Source: Symbiodinium kawagutii
Lineage: Eukaryota; Sar; Dinophyceae; Suessiales; Symbiodiniaceae
Direction: 5' to 3'
NCBI GenBank assembly: GCA_009767595.1
Contig: VSDK01020618.1
Coordinates: 261,306-325,305, forward strand
DNA: 64,000 bases
This document shows, one piece after another, positions 44,981-55,388 of this stretch. Made by a program: the position numbers and the translations under genes. The notes below the pieces were generated by a model. The model made no database searches. It was not told where the DNA came from and worked only from the letters and a program-made list of their open reading frames with translations. Position 1 is the stretch's first letter, and each line of letters begins with the position of its first letter.

Positions 44981-47900
44981 GAATAATTTCTATTGCCCGG
45001 GAAAAGGTATGAGAACACAGCTCATATGGTGAACTATGACAAATAAAATGACTGTTACTGGCTAAAATCAAAGTTGATAATGACATAGGATTATATGGTG
45101 AACTATGGTTACCATGGTTTGATAGGGGATGATAATGGTTGATATTTCGGGACAATCACCAACACACTTATGGCTCAACAACTACCGTATGGTGGCTTCT
45201 TAAGGAAAGGGACCTCAAAAATTGTTGGTTTATTTATTACACAATGGTTAGTATTGGATGACTGGGGGGTCCCCCTTTCTTTTCTTTCGGAAACACCTAT
45301 ATAATCACAACTCTAGGTTGGCAATGGTTGATTTCGACAGTTTTGTTAAATATACGCTTGCCATATGTAATGACTGATGTGTAGTGACTAATACATTAAT
45401 ATCTTCCTCCATAAGTGTATTTAGACTCATGCTAAATAGCTAGACGTTGATCTTCCAGGTTGACATTAATCGTCAATTTTCTATGATATTCGATCATTAT
45501 ATGTTAATGATTTATATTTTATGATATCAAATCATTATATGTCAATGATTGAAGGATTGATATTCCTGGTGTTATCACACCTTGAATGCTGTTCACCCAC
45601 AAGGGGTCGATTCAACAGCTTGATGGTGCTGGTGACCAGCAATCGCTAGGGTGCCAATCTTTGGCTCACGAGTCATGAGCTGTTGGTCAATGCTACCAAC
45701 TAAAGTGGAGAGGATGCCAACGTAGAGCCCGTAGCCTCCTGGAAACTAACAGCCGCATCCGCGTATCCCAAGTGTGGAAATCATCTAACACCCATTTGTG
45801 ATCGCGAAGCTGTTAGTTTTCAGGAGTCTATTGTTCAGGGGCCTCTATACCCTGGATTTTCACCTCCCAAAACGATGACCTTTTGAGGCCCCGGTGACCA
45901 CAAAGGTAGTACCTGGTGGGTGGCTCCCATGCCCAGTTGACAAGCAACTAGGGTGACCATCCTGCGAATCCCCATCGCTACTGGGAAGTTCACGCAGCAA
46001 AACCGGAGAACTGGAAAACCATGATTGTGGTTTTCATGATCATCATCATGGTTCATGGTTTTCATTTGTTTTCATGGTTTATATTTGGAATGATGATGAC
46101 TGAAAGCTTGGAACATAACAAAGCGAGATGGCTGATATCCATGATTACCCATATGACCATATTTATACAATGCGTTGATATCCATATGACTCAATCAATG
46201 GCTTGATATCCATGATGATCACGAACCCATTTAGTCAGTACCAACCACGTTCAACCAGCACTTACCATTAATCGTGGCAGATCGTCATTCAACATCGTCA
46301 ACCATCAATTTTCCGCTCCTCAAGAACTGACTACTTGACCGTCGCCTAACCATCAACTCACCACGAACCATGAATCAAGCCCTACTCAAATGATGAATCA
46401 GCCCCTACTCGACCACCAATTCACCGCTACTTAACCATGACTTGACCAATCATGACTTCACCAACCCTGACTTAAACCACTGAACCAACCCTGACTTCAC
46501 CCACCATGACCTAACTAACCCACCATGGCCTAAGCAACCCACCATGACTTCAGCCCACCGGTTCGGCCACCCTTGGATCGGCTCGGCTCGCCAGGGCTTG
46601 GCTTCTTCGCCATGCGGCGGCCCAGCGACGCCGAGGCGGCGCAGTCGCACTTGGCCCGGGGAGCTCAGTGGCAAAGCGCGTCAGGGCGGGCGTGGTCGTG
46701 GTGATGGTTGGCTATGTGATCTTAGTGGTTAGTGATGGTTGGTGATGGTTGGTGGATCTTAGCTTTGTTAGTGCGTGTTGGTTAGGAATGGCTATGTGGT
46801 CTTAGTGGTGATGGTTAGTGATGGTGGGTGATGTTGGTGGTCTTGGTTGGTGGTTGGATTATAGTGTTGGTGACGTGTTGATGGTTGCTTCTAGTGGTTA
46901 GTGATTGTTGGTAATTGCAAATGGTTGTAGTGATGTTTTTTTCACCATCAATGAAGCAATGCTTAGAACCATGAATGATCATTAAAACAAGTGGAATATG
47001 ACTCATAGGTCACTGTCAATGATGGTTACTCACTCCGATTCTTCATTAGCGATTGGCTACTTAGTGGTTACAGTGCTTAGATTGACGGTTGCAATAGTGG
47101 TTAGCAGCCAGTTAGTGGCTAGTGGTCAAGTTTATGGTTTTATTGGTCGATGTTGTATGAATCATGTGAAAGGGTGGTGACTTGATACTGGTAACTACGC
47201 TTCAAGCTGGTTGATGGTTGCAAGTGGAACAGGGTCCAGTCCACATCTCCTTGGCCCGCCCATGCCTCTGCCATTCTGCATTCCAAGGGGGTACATAGCT
47301 CCTCCTGGAAGGCTTCAGTCTAGAGATGCCCGCCCACAATCCTACCTAATGCTGGTTGATTGACAACGGTTTGATTTGTTTGAGGTCTGGCACTTAACCC
47401 CCGGCGATAGTGTGAAGCATAGCCTGTCAGAGAATTTCGTACAGCCAGCACGAAGAATTCGGGGGTGCAACGATGGTCTTTCAGCTACTGGTGAAAGAAT
47501 GGCTAATGATCAGATGAGGTAAACAACAAATTGTCAATCTATATGTCTACATAGTGACATAGTATAGGAATTTCTTTATTTGCATTTTTACTTAACGATT
47601 CACATACCTTCATAAGTTCCTTTACCAACTGCAGCCATTTCAATTCCTGCTGGTGATCTCTGGAAAACCAGCAATGGGTCACTATAAACCATTCAAAAGT
47701 TATTATGTATGGTTCCAGCCAATCAAGAACCAACCAAAAGTTGTAATTAGTATATATACTGTATAACTCAATCACAAACTATTTCATTCATAAACATAAG
47801 TATATAGTCCCTAATTAGCCAGCATCTTGTTCAGCAACCAATCCATTCATGACTTGTATCATAGTTATAGTCGTTGACTTATTTTTTTCCCTATTATGAT

Positions 47901-48315
47901 AGTTATTATATGCTTTCAACCAGTCAAGAACCAACCAATCCACTCATGGATGACTTGTTTGGTTTGTCATCTCAGGTGCTGTTGAAGTCCAAGATGCGAC
48001 AGCGCCGGCAGGCGCGCGCTTGCGCTCACAACAAAGTATGGCTGTAGCCAGCGGTTATAGCTAGCTGGTTAGTGATCATCCACAGTATGGTGAGTAGTAG
48101 CCAATGGTTAGAGCTAGTGGTTAAATTACCATCATTTTGGAAAAAGTTAGTACTGGTGAACTAGCCGCTAGCTATAGTGGTATACTCTGGTATATTTCTC
48201 TAAGAATCAACCGTTAATCATGGGGCACCCAGTCATGCTGCCTGGTCGTTGTTGAGACCTCCATGCACCAGACATTTCGAAGGCGAGAAGCGGCTGGGAG
48301 AACAGAGCTCTAGTG
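44981..48315. other. Non-coding region, no supported gene
   Basis: Contains a MITE-like copy at 45191-45299, GC-richer islands at 46545-46700 and 47975-48030 (the latter flanked by CTCAG|G and AAAG|TATGG, exon-like but only about 55 bases), and TGGTTAGTGATGG words at 46700-46900. No frame with domain content was seen. Confidence 0.4.
45191..45299. mobile_element. MITE-like element, copy 5
   Basis: GGTGGCTTCTTAAGGAAAGG and CCTTTCTTTTCTTTCGGAAA/CACC are degraded terminal repeats; the interior GGTTTATTTATTAC and GGGGGGTCCCC match copy 4. Confidence 0.55.
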
Positions 48316-48506
48316 ATATTTTTGGAGGTATTAAACTGTTTGGCACATCCTTTCGAGATGATCGATATGCCTGAACTATGCAAGTTTGGGGAGCAGCACA
48401 GTGTCCTCAGTATCATTTAACCGTTTGGAATGACTCACCATTCCAAATTACTCTCTGGCAAAGTGGACTTGGAAAAACCATGACTGATAGATGATGGTAG
48501 ATGATA

Positions 48507-48603
48507 TGGGTGTTTCTCAAAATAATGATCCAATATCAATCATTTACAACCAAACGTAGCTTTGGGGTTACTCCTATGATCCCCCACGGCTTGAGAAACC
48601 ACC
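48507..48603. mobile_element. MITE-like element, copy 6
   Basis: Left end GGGTGTTTCTCAAAATAATG; right end GGCTTGAGAAACCACC. It lies at the equivalent place to copy 7 in the duplicated unit, so one insertion was duplicated with its host. Confidence 0.65.
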
Positions 48604-49507
48604 AAGGATTGAGATGTTTAGCTTTCCGTTTTTCAGGTGACATCTTCCTAGTGTTGGTGTGAAACATGCCTACTTATAGGTTGATAACCAGTCACAAGTC
48701 AGTGTGTAAGCTTTCTAGTGCTGTAGATTGCTACCTAGCTGTAGGTTGGTGGCACCTAACTATACATCTAAACCTAGCGGTTCCTAGCTATGGGTTTGTG
48801 GCACCTAACGCTCCCATCTGGCATACTGGGTCCCACTCAGAACGCCTGCGCTTGGGCATGTTGCGCCATTTTAGGCCGCCTTTGATGGTGAGCCAAGACA
48901 ATCGCAACAGTGACTTGGTGTAGCTGGCCAGAGGGAACATGGCGCCATGGCAAAACGTAGGGCCAGTGAGGCCCGAACCATGCGCATGAGGCCCTATTCG
49001 CGGTCATACATGGGTTGTACATGGGTTATGCTAATCTAGATGTATGTAGGTGGTTATATGCTTCGAACTTTTAGATTGCCATAACCCGTGTATACGCGTG
49101 ATTGTTCTGAGAACCATATAGAAGTGCAAGCGCATGGTGAACATCGATGGTACCATAAACTATAACTATCACATAGGAACTATGTAACAACCACAACCAT
49201 CAACTAGAAGTATAACCATGACCATGACTATAACCAGAATTAACAAAAACTCTGACTATAATCGTAACCACTCACCATGGTAGTTCCACTCACCATGGCA
49301 GCACGTTGCCTTTCGAAGCATGGGCTTCGATGGTCTCCGTGTTGATGGCCCTGCCACAGCGAACGCTGAGGCGAAGTCAATATCGAGCACCCTCCAACGG
49401 TTCCAACGGCTCCATCGCCTTGATCTCAGAGTACACGCAGAGCCTGGAAGGTGTGCAGAACATGGCCGGTCCATGGCTACCAGCAATAGTGATACAAGCG
49501 ACAGCTG

Positions 49508-49508
<1 letters not shown>

Positions 49509-49540
<32 letters not shown>

Positions 49541-49592
49541 GTGATGATGATCATGATGCTGCTGCTGATGATGATCATCATCACCATGATGC

Positions 49593-49650
<58 letters not shown>

Positions 49651-49770
49651 GGTGGTGGTGGTGGTGGTGGTGGTGGTGGTGGTGGTGGTGGTGGTGGTGG
49701 TGGTGGTGGTGGTGGTGGTGGTGGTGGTGGTGGTGGTGGTGGTGGTGGTGGTGGTGATGATGATGATGAC
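49509..49770. repeat. Compound trinucleotide microsatellite (GAT/GCT/GGT)
   Basis: A GAT tract, then GCT/GAT mixtures, then about 40 uninterrupted GGT units (49635-49755) and a short GAT tail. The corresponding tract of the second duplicated copy (51033-51145) has only GAT-type units. Confidence 0.95.
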
Positions 49771-49974
49771 GAAAAAACAGTTCCAGTTGATCTTTGGACT
49801 CTGAAGCTGGCACATCTTTTCGAGATGATCGGTATCCCTGAACTATGCAAGTTTGGGGAGCAGCACAGTGTCCTCAGTATCATTTGACCATTTGGAATGA
49901 CTCACCATTCCAAATTACTCTCTGGCAAAGTGGACGTGGAAAATCCACGACTAGTAGATGATGGTAGATGATGT

Positions 49975-50088
49975 GGGTGTTTCTCAGAGTAGGGACCCCC
50001 TGATGATCCAATATGAATCTTGTTTAGCAATAAACCAACCGTAGGTTTGGGGGTACCCCTATGATCCCTGACGGCGTGAGACCACCAT
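49975..50088. mobile_element. MITE-like element, copy 7
   Basis: Left end GGGTGTTTCTCAGAGTAGGG and right end CCCCTATGATCCCTGACGGC/GTGAGACCACC. It is the duplicate of copy 6 but keeps a better left GGGACCCCC. Confidence 0.65.
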
Positions 50089-51106
50089 TTGCCTATTTGG
50101 AAGGATTGAGCCGATGTTTACCCTTCCATTTTTCAGGTGACATCTCCCTAGTGTTGGTGTAAAACACGCCTACTTATAGGTTGATAACCAGTGACAAGTC
50201 ACTGTGTAAGCTTTCTAGTGCTGTAGATTGCTACCTAGCTGTAGGTTGGTGGCACCTAACTATACATCTAAACCTAGCGGTTCCTAGCTATGGGTTTGTG
50301 GCACCTAACGCTCCCATCTGGCATACTGGGTCCCACTCAGAACGCCCGCGCTTGGGCATGTTGCGCCATTTTAGGCCGCCTTTGATGGTGAGCCAAGACA
50401 ATCGCAACAGTGACTTGGTGTGGCTGGCCAGAGGAAACATGGCGCCATGGCAAAATGTAGGGCCACTGAGGCCCGAACCATGTGAATGAGGCCTTATTCA
50501 TGGTTATACATGGGTTGTACATGGGTTATGGTAATCTAAATGTAGGTGGTTATATGCTTCGAACTTTTAGATTGCCACAACCCGTGTATCAGCGTGATTG
50601 TTATGCAAACCATGTAGAAATGTAAGCGCGTGGTGAACATCGATGGTCACTATGTAACAACTGTAACCATGAACTATGACCACAACAAACAGCAACAATG
50701 TAACAACCACAACCATCAACGATAACTATAACTATGAACATGAGTATAACGATAACTATATCTCTGACTACAACCATAACCACGAGATACAACCATAACA
50801 TGGTAGTTAAACTCACCATGGCAGCACGTTGCCTTTCGAAGCATGGGCTTCGATGGTCTCCGTGTTGATGGCCCTGCCACAGCGAACGCTGAGGCGAAGT
50901 CAATATCGAGCACCCTCCAACGGTTCCAACGGCTCCATCGCCTTGATCTCAGGGTACAAGCAGAGCCTGGAAGGTGTGCAGAAGATGGTCGGTCCATGGC
51001 TACCAGCAAGAGTGATACAAGCGACAGCTGTGGATGATGATGATGATGATGATGATGGTGATGATGATCATGATGATGGTGATGATGATGATCACCATGA
51101 TGCTGC

Positions 51107-51142
<36 letters not shown>

Positions 51143-51170
51143 CGATGAAAAAACAGTTCCAGTTGATCTT

Positions 51171-53665
51171 TTGAACTGCGGAACTGGCAGTTGGTTGGGA
51201 GCTCCAGGAGCCCCTTGGGCGGTTTGGAGCTACCGGGAGGGGCCACGAACGCCACGCGCCGCCCAGTCCGTGCCCCGTGGTGTCACTTGGGTCCTGACCT
51301 CGGCTCCGGCACGAGGGGGAGCACCGAATCACCCTGAGTTCAAGTCGGTGGTGGCCGAATCACGGCTGAGGATGGTTTTTGGTGATTAGTTATAGGGAAT
51401 AATTATAGTTTTCGTAGTTGATTTGCACTTATAGGCTTATAGGTTTGAACTATAGTGATGTCAGCATCAAGTTAGGGAATGTTTATATAGTGATTTATCA
51501 ACAAAGAACGATTTTGGCTGTGATTTATGGTGATTTATCGTGATTTATCATAGGGAATGATATTCATGCGATACTATTCTTTGGTAGGGTGAGAATGATA
51601 TTGTTTGATTTACATTTATAGTTGTGAAATGCAGTGATGTCAGTATCAACTTAGGGAATGATTTGTGGTGATTCATCATAGGGGATAATAGCCAACAATG
51701 CTAGTTAAACAAATGTTGATGATGGTTTATAGTCATTCATTACAGGGCATAATAGTGATAGTGATTAGTTATTATGAAATTATAGTGATTCATCATAGGG
51801 GATGGTATTAATAGGATAATATTGTTTAGGAGTGGTTGATGATGGTTTTATAGTGATTCATCATAGGGGACAAGAACCAACAAAGAATGATTTTAGTAGT
51901 GGTTGATTCACAGTAGCAGACAGTAGTTGATCATAGGGGATAATATTCATGGGATTATATTGTTTAGTAGTGGTTGTGGTTACATAGCGCTTTTTGTTTA
52001 CAATTAATATTGGTTGAGAATACGGGATGACAACCAACAACAATGGTTAAACAACTACTAGTTGGAGGTCTTAACCATATTTTGGTGGTTCTTGTTGGTT
52101 CACTAGAGGGGAGAATAAGCAACAAAAGGCTAGTATTGGTGGTTTGATTGGTATGTTTTGATTTTCGCCAATATTTTGGAACAACGAGTTGATCGACGAA
52201 TATTTGGATGAGGGGTTGAAACCACCAAGCAGCAAATCTTGGATGAGGGGAAGACGATGGTCAGTAAGCAACAATAAGGAACTCCCACGATGCTTGATGA
52301 TGGATCATGGTCGCTGACGAATGGTGGTTACAACTTGGGTGAGCACTCCGCCAGCTACCAGGTGTCATACAGTATCATCGTCCTGGAGTAGATGCTGAAT
52401 ATCCCCAATATTCAACCATCTACGGAGCATGGAGATGGTATGATTTCACATTCTGTGTACTGCCCTGACCCTCCCAAAAATCAAGTTTAGAGGTTATAAG
52501 TTAGTTATAACCCATATTTTGGAGGCAAACACCTACCCTTTTTGCGGTTTGAAAGGCTCATGGTGGATGGTGGTCATACATCGCTCATGCTTGCCTGACA
52601 ATTCGCTTCGCCGGTCCAAAGACGTGATCGTCGACAGAGCTGAAGCAAGCACCACCAGGCAGAGATCAATGGGGATATGGATTCCGCTACTGCAAATGTG
52701 AATGCTATGAATGGAATTTCCAGTGAGTACACCAGTGGTTCCAGACATGAGAATTTCTAGTGAGAACTCGATGGTCGCTACCAGCTCTTGCCAGCTGATC
52801 AGGGCGGCTGAGACAGAGATGGCAGGTGACTCCAAGCTTCAGGGTGACAACTGGTACCTCCTCCCCGTTTTTTCGGGTTTCCTAGGTCACCATTCGCCAG
52901 CTCTGATTTCTATCATGCAACTTCTAGCTGGCTATGAAGGTACCCCCAAGCATCGTCAAGTCATTTTGGGCTATACCACAGGTGGATAACCCTGATTCTA
53001 GCTGGTTGGTGGTTTCAAACACTGTTTGAAGCATTTTGGAATGATGGCTTCCACCAACACGAATGTTTGAGGGGCAGCGAACCACCAACCATTCCCTTCA
53101 GAAACGAACCACCAACCAGCGTTCCCTTCAATGAAAGGATGTTCGCGCTCAAAATTCAATAGCTGACCCTGGAATCGATTCGAAGCGCAATCGATTGTTG
53201 TCATGGCGCGGAAGCCGCGCTCAAATTCCTCGTTGGGCGTCTCAATGGGGCCGAGTGGAGGTTTGGTGATCGGTGTGTTCCCCAAGATGGATGAAGATTG
53301 ACCCAGAAGAACGCATGTAGCCATACATATCCACCAGTGCATCTGATTTTATCCTGGTCCTAGTCTAGTCTTGATCTTAATCTGATCTAGTAGGAATTAG
53401 TCTCCTGTTGGCAATAAAAGCTATCCATTGTCAACTTGGAATATGGGAGTAAGTGTTGGCCTGTGTAGTGATTGTAAGTATAATGAGTGATAAAACCAAG
53501 GCGGTCTTGGGCAAACCTGCAGAAACAAGACTAGGTAGGTAGATATTGATCTACCTGAGCAACACGCATTCTGAACAGCGCGGCAACCACAGCGGGAAAT
53601 CCATGATGGCTGGTGGAGATCTTTATCAGGATAAACCATCCAAAAAATGACTTCACCAGCTATGC
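51171..53665. other. Non-coding region with TGATTCATCATAGGGGATAAT words
   Basis: A GC-richer open stretch at 51171-51360 (Gly/Ala/Pro-rich) ends the duplicated block. From 51400 to 52060 the words TGATTTATCATAGGGAAT and GATTCATCATAGGGGATAAT recur about eight times at irregular spacing. 52070-52990 shows nothing supported. Confidence 0.4.
52998..53342 (-). CDS. Possible secreted-protein exon, minus strand
   Basis: The minus-strand frame starts with ATG at 53340-53342 and reads MHWWICMATCVLLGQSSS, which looks like a signal peptide. It then gives a balanced, repeat-free sequence (PITKPPLGPIETPNEEFERG) to about codon 70. After that the translation enters the surrounding repeat words (GGTTGGTGGTTTC), so a donor site near CAG|GGTCAG is likely. 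I recognise no family. It could be the 5' exon of a minus-strand gene or a chance frame. Confidence 0.3.
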   Translation of the reverse strand: MHWWICMATCVLLGQSSSILGNTPITKPPLGPIETPNEEFERGFRAMTTIDCASNRFQGQLLNFEREHPFIEGNAGWWFVSEGNGWWFAAPQTFVLVEAIIPKCFKQCLKPPTS

Positions 53666-53752
53666 TAGTATCTGTTTACAGGAAGTTGATGGGATTCCGG
53701 AATTTAGCCACTCGACCATGGCCGTCTGAACTCAAGGTCTTCGTTCTTTGCT
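53666..53752 (+). repeat. Split direct repeat A1 (87 bp)
   Basis: Begins TAGTATCTGTTTACAGG and ends GTCTTCGTTCTTTGCT; identical to 59777-59863. Confidence 0.9.
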
Positions 53753-53761
53753 AGGTGTATC

Positions 53762-54115
53762 ATGGACCTGAATGGTTGGGTGCTCGCGGGCATCTCTTTC
53801 GCCGGTGGTTGGATTGCGAAGGGATTTCTAGGTGGTCCTGTGACTGAGACACCTAGGGTCCCAACCTGTGCCTGCGATTGTCATTGTAGTGGTCCTACAC
53901 ACTCATCATCACCTTCAGGGCCGAACACCTCCTGGATTGTGTTGGTACTGGTTAGCACGGTTGCCCTCATCCTTTTGGTCAGTAATTTTGCACTGGTGTG
54001 TCGATTCACATTACGTGACAACTCCACTGGCTTTGAGAAGGAGCTCCAGGTCAACGTAAAGGGAAAATCCAAGGGTGTGCTGGGAGCTCAACGTGGGCTC
54101 GCTCTGACCAATTGA
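53762..54115 (+). CDS. Small membrane protein of the YR retrotransposon
   Basis: This 117-residue frame has its ATG 10 bases after repeat A1. The N-terminus is mildly hydrophobic (GWVLAGISFAGGW), followed by a Cys cluster CACDCHC at residues 36-42. A strong single membrane span covers about residues 57-80 and a basic/polar tail ends the protein. Its position as the first gene, preceding Gag on the same strand, suggests it is expressed with the element. DIRS-order elements do not usually encode a membrane protein, so the role is unknown; membrane association of particles or an accessory role is possible. The protein ends with TGA at 54113-54115, 10 bases before the next ATG. Confidence 0.6.
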   Translation: MDLNGWVLAGISFAGGWIAKGFLGGPVTETPRVPTCACDCHCSGPTHSSSPSGPNTSWIVLVLVSTVALILLVSNFALVCRFTLRDNSTGFEKELQVNVKGKSKGVLGAQRGLALTN

Positions 54116-54125
54116 GATCTTCAAC

Positions 54126-54320
54126 ATGGCTTTTCAACCAGGTCAAGTAGTTTATCACCATTACGGGGAAGTCCCCCCCCTGTATCATGCTCGTATCATT
54201 CTTGGGCAGATAGCTGGCTTGGAGTATCAGATCTACACGCCTGATGGCGATTCCTATGTGGAAGTGTGCGACACCTCTAACCCTGAGCTGGTAGATTTCC
54301 AAGTTGGAGCTGATGATTGA
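54126..54320 (+). CDS. Small beta-rich protein of the YR retrotransposon
   Basis: This 64-residue frame starts 10 bases after the previous stop and its TGA overlaps the start of the next frame. The sequence has the look of an SH3/Tudor-like small barrel: GQVVYHHYGEVPPLYHARI, then LEYQIYTPDGDSYVEV, with alternating hydrophobics and an acidic end. This fold suggestion comes from pattern only. Such barrels bind peptides or nucleic acids in other proteins. Compact spacing argues it is a real element gene. Confidence 0.5.
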   Translation: MAFQPGQVVYHHYGEVPPLYHARIILGQIAGLEYQIYTPDGDSYVEVCDTSNPELVDFQVGADD

Positions 54321-55357
54321 TGTATACCTCCTGCTATTCCTGCTNNNNNNNNNNNNNNNNNNNNNNNNNNNNNNNNCCTGCTTTTCCTGCTGGTAGGGTC
54401 TACGCATTCGCCCCCATGTCCATTAACGAATTCAACAGAATCCTGGTGGCTGGTCGGGCGGAAGTGGATGCAGAAAGGCAGAGACGTGGGCTCCCTGGCT
54501 TGGGGCTCGCAGATGCTGGCGGGCAGATGGTATGGGTGTTGGCTGAAATGGTTGAGGGACACAAGATTGGGGAAAGGGTGCATCCGGTTCCAGGACATGC
54601 TCGTGACGGAGTGTGGGGTTTGATGCCTATGACTGACTCCAACAATGTTTCTCGACCAGTACTTATTCATCAGACTACGGTTGACAATGTCCCTAGTTTC
54701 TGTGAGAGTCGTATTCAGCTGGCACGTAGTTCCATTGCTGCAGAGGGGGAAGACACCCATGCTGGAGAAGATGCTAGAACTCTAGAGGTGAAGTATGCTG
54801 CTTCAGGTGAAAGGCAACGAAATTTCAAAGAGACAGTGAGCGAACTCCAGCAGGTTGAGTTTGACGATTGGCCTCTTGAGCCTCGTACTGCTTTGGCCTA
54901 TCTCAAGGCCATCTCTCAGGTGGCTGAAAGTGCCTTTGGACAGCATTTGAGTTGGGTACAACAGAGCCGCATTCCTGACAATGATCGTGTGGTCCACGAA
55001 AACGAAGTTTTGTCAAGAGCTTTGGATTTAGCTATATGCTATGATAACCTCAACATAGCAAATCTGGCGTCCTTTGAGTTGATCATTCGTCGAAAACAGC
55101 TTTTGGCAGAAGCATACTCCTATGGGGGAAGCACACCATCGTACGCTGGAGCAGATCATTATATGGGCACATCGTACCGCCCAGGCGGTGCCATTGTGGT
55201 GCCGGAACTAACTCGATTTGTAGCTGATCGAATGCACGCAGAGAGTCAGATCATGAAGGAAAAGAGGACACAATCGGAACTGAAAGGCGGAAAAGGCAAG
55301 GACAAGAACACCCCCTCCAAGGCCGCTCCAAAAGGCGGAGGGGGAGCTGCTAGTTGA
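54320..55357 (+). CDS. Gag-like structural protein of the YR retrotransposon
   Basis: The frame starts at ATG 54320, overlapping the preceding stop, crosses a 32-N gap (54345-54376) and ends at 55357, about 345 residues. The gap lies in a CCTGCT(A/T)TT simple repeat, so the true N-terminal length and even the frame across it are uncertain. After the gap the protein is mostly helical (INEFNRILVAGRAEVDAERQ; LEPRTALAYLKAISQVAESA) and ends with a Gly/Lys-rich tail (ELKGGKGKDKNTPSK), which would suit nucleic-acid packaging. No zinc knuckle is present. Assignment as Gag is from position upstream of RT and composition, not from a recognised family. Confidence 0.55.
   Translation: MYTSCYSCXXXXXXXXXXXPAFPAGRVYAFAPMSINEFNRILVAGRAEVDAERQRRGLPGLGLADAGGQMVWVLAEMVEGHKIGERVHPVPGHARDGVWGLMPMTDSNNVSRPVLIHQTTVDNVPSFCESRIQLARSSIAAEGEDTHAGEDARTLEVKYAASGERQRNFKETVSELQQVEFDDWPLEPRTALAYLKAISQVAESAFGQHLSWVQQSRIPDNDRVVHENEVLSRALDLAICYDNLNIANLASFELIIRRKQLLAEAYSYGGSTPSYAGADHYMGTSYRPGGAIVVPELTRFVADRMHAESQIMKEKRTQSELKGGKGKDKNTPSKAAPKGGGGAAS
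54345..54376. other. Assembly gap (32 N) in a short tandem repeat
   Basis: Flanked on both sides by CCTGCTATTCCTGCT and CCTGCTTTTCCTGCT, so the gap is probably a collapsed simple repeat. Confidence 1.
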
Positions 55358-55388
55358 GCAGCTGTGCTACTTCCTTTGGGCTGGGGGA

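Larger units (their letters stand above)
48340..51170. repeat. Tandem segmental duplication, about 1.5-kb unit, two copies
   Basis: Copy 1 (about 48340-49805) and copy 2 (about 49808-51170) align over most of their length. For example, CTATGCAAGTTTGGGGAG occurs at about 48377 and 49844, and CCTTTCGAAGCATGGGCTTC at about 49309 and 50831. The offset changes from about 1,467 to about 1,522 bases, so there are internal insertions or deletions. Each copy carries its own MITE and trinucleotide tract. Open frames in both copies are parallel but lack recognisable domains. Confidence 0.85.

Noticed and set aside
49256-49887. Frames with poly-Gly/Asp (plus) or poly-His/Thr/Pro (minus)
   Set aside because: Produced by the GAT/GCT/GGT microsatellite. 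The flanks are duplicated at 50716-51255 but show no recognisable domain on either strand.
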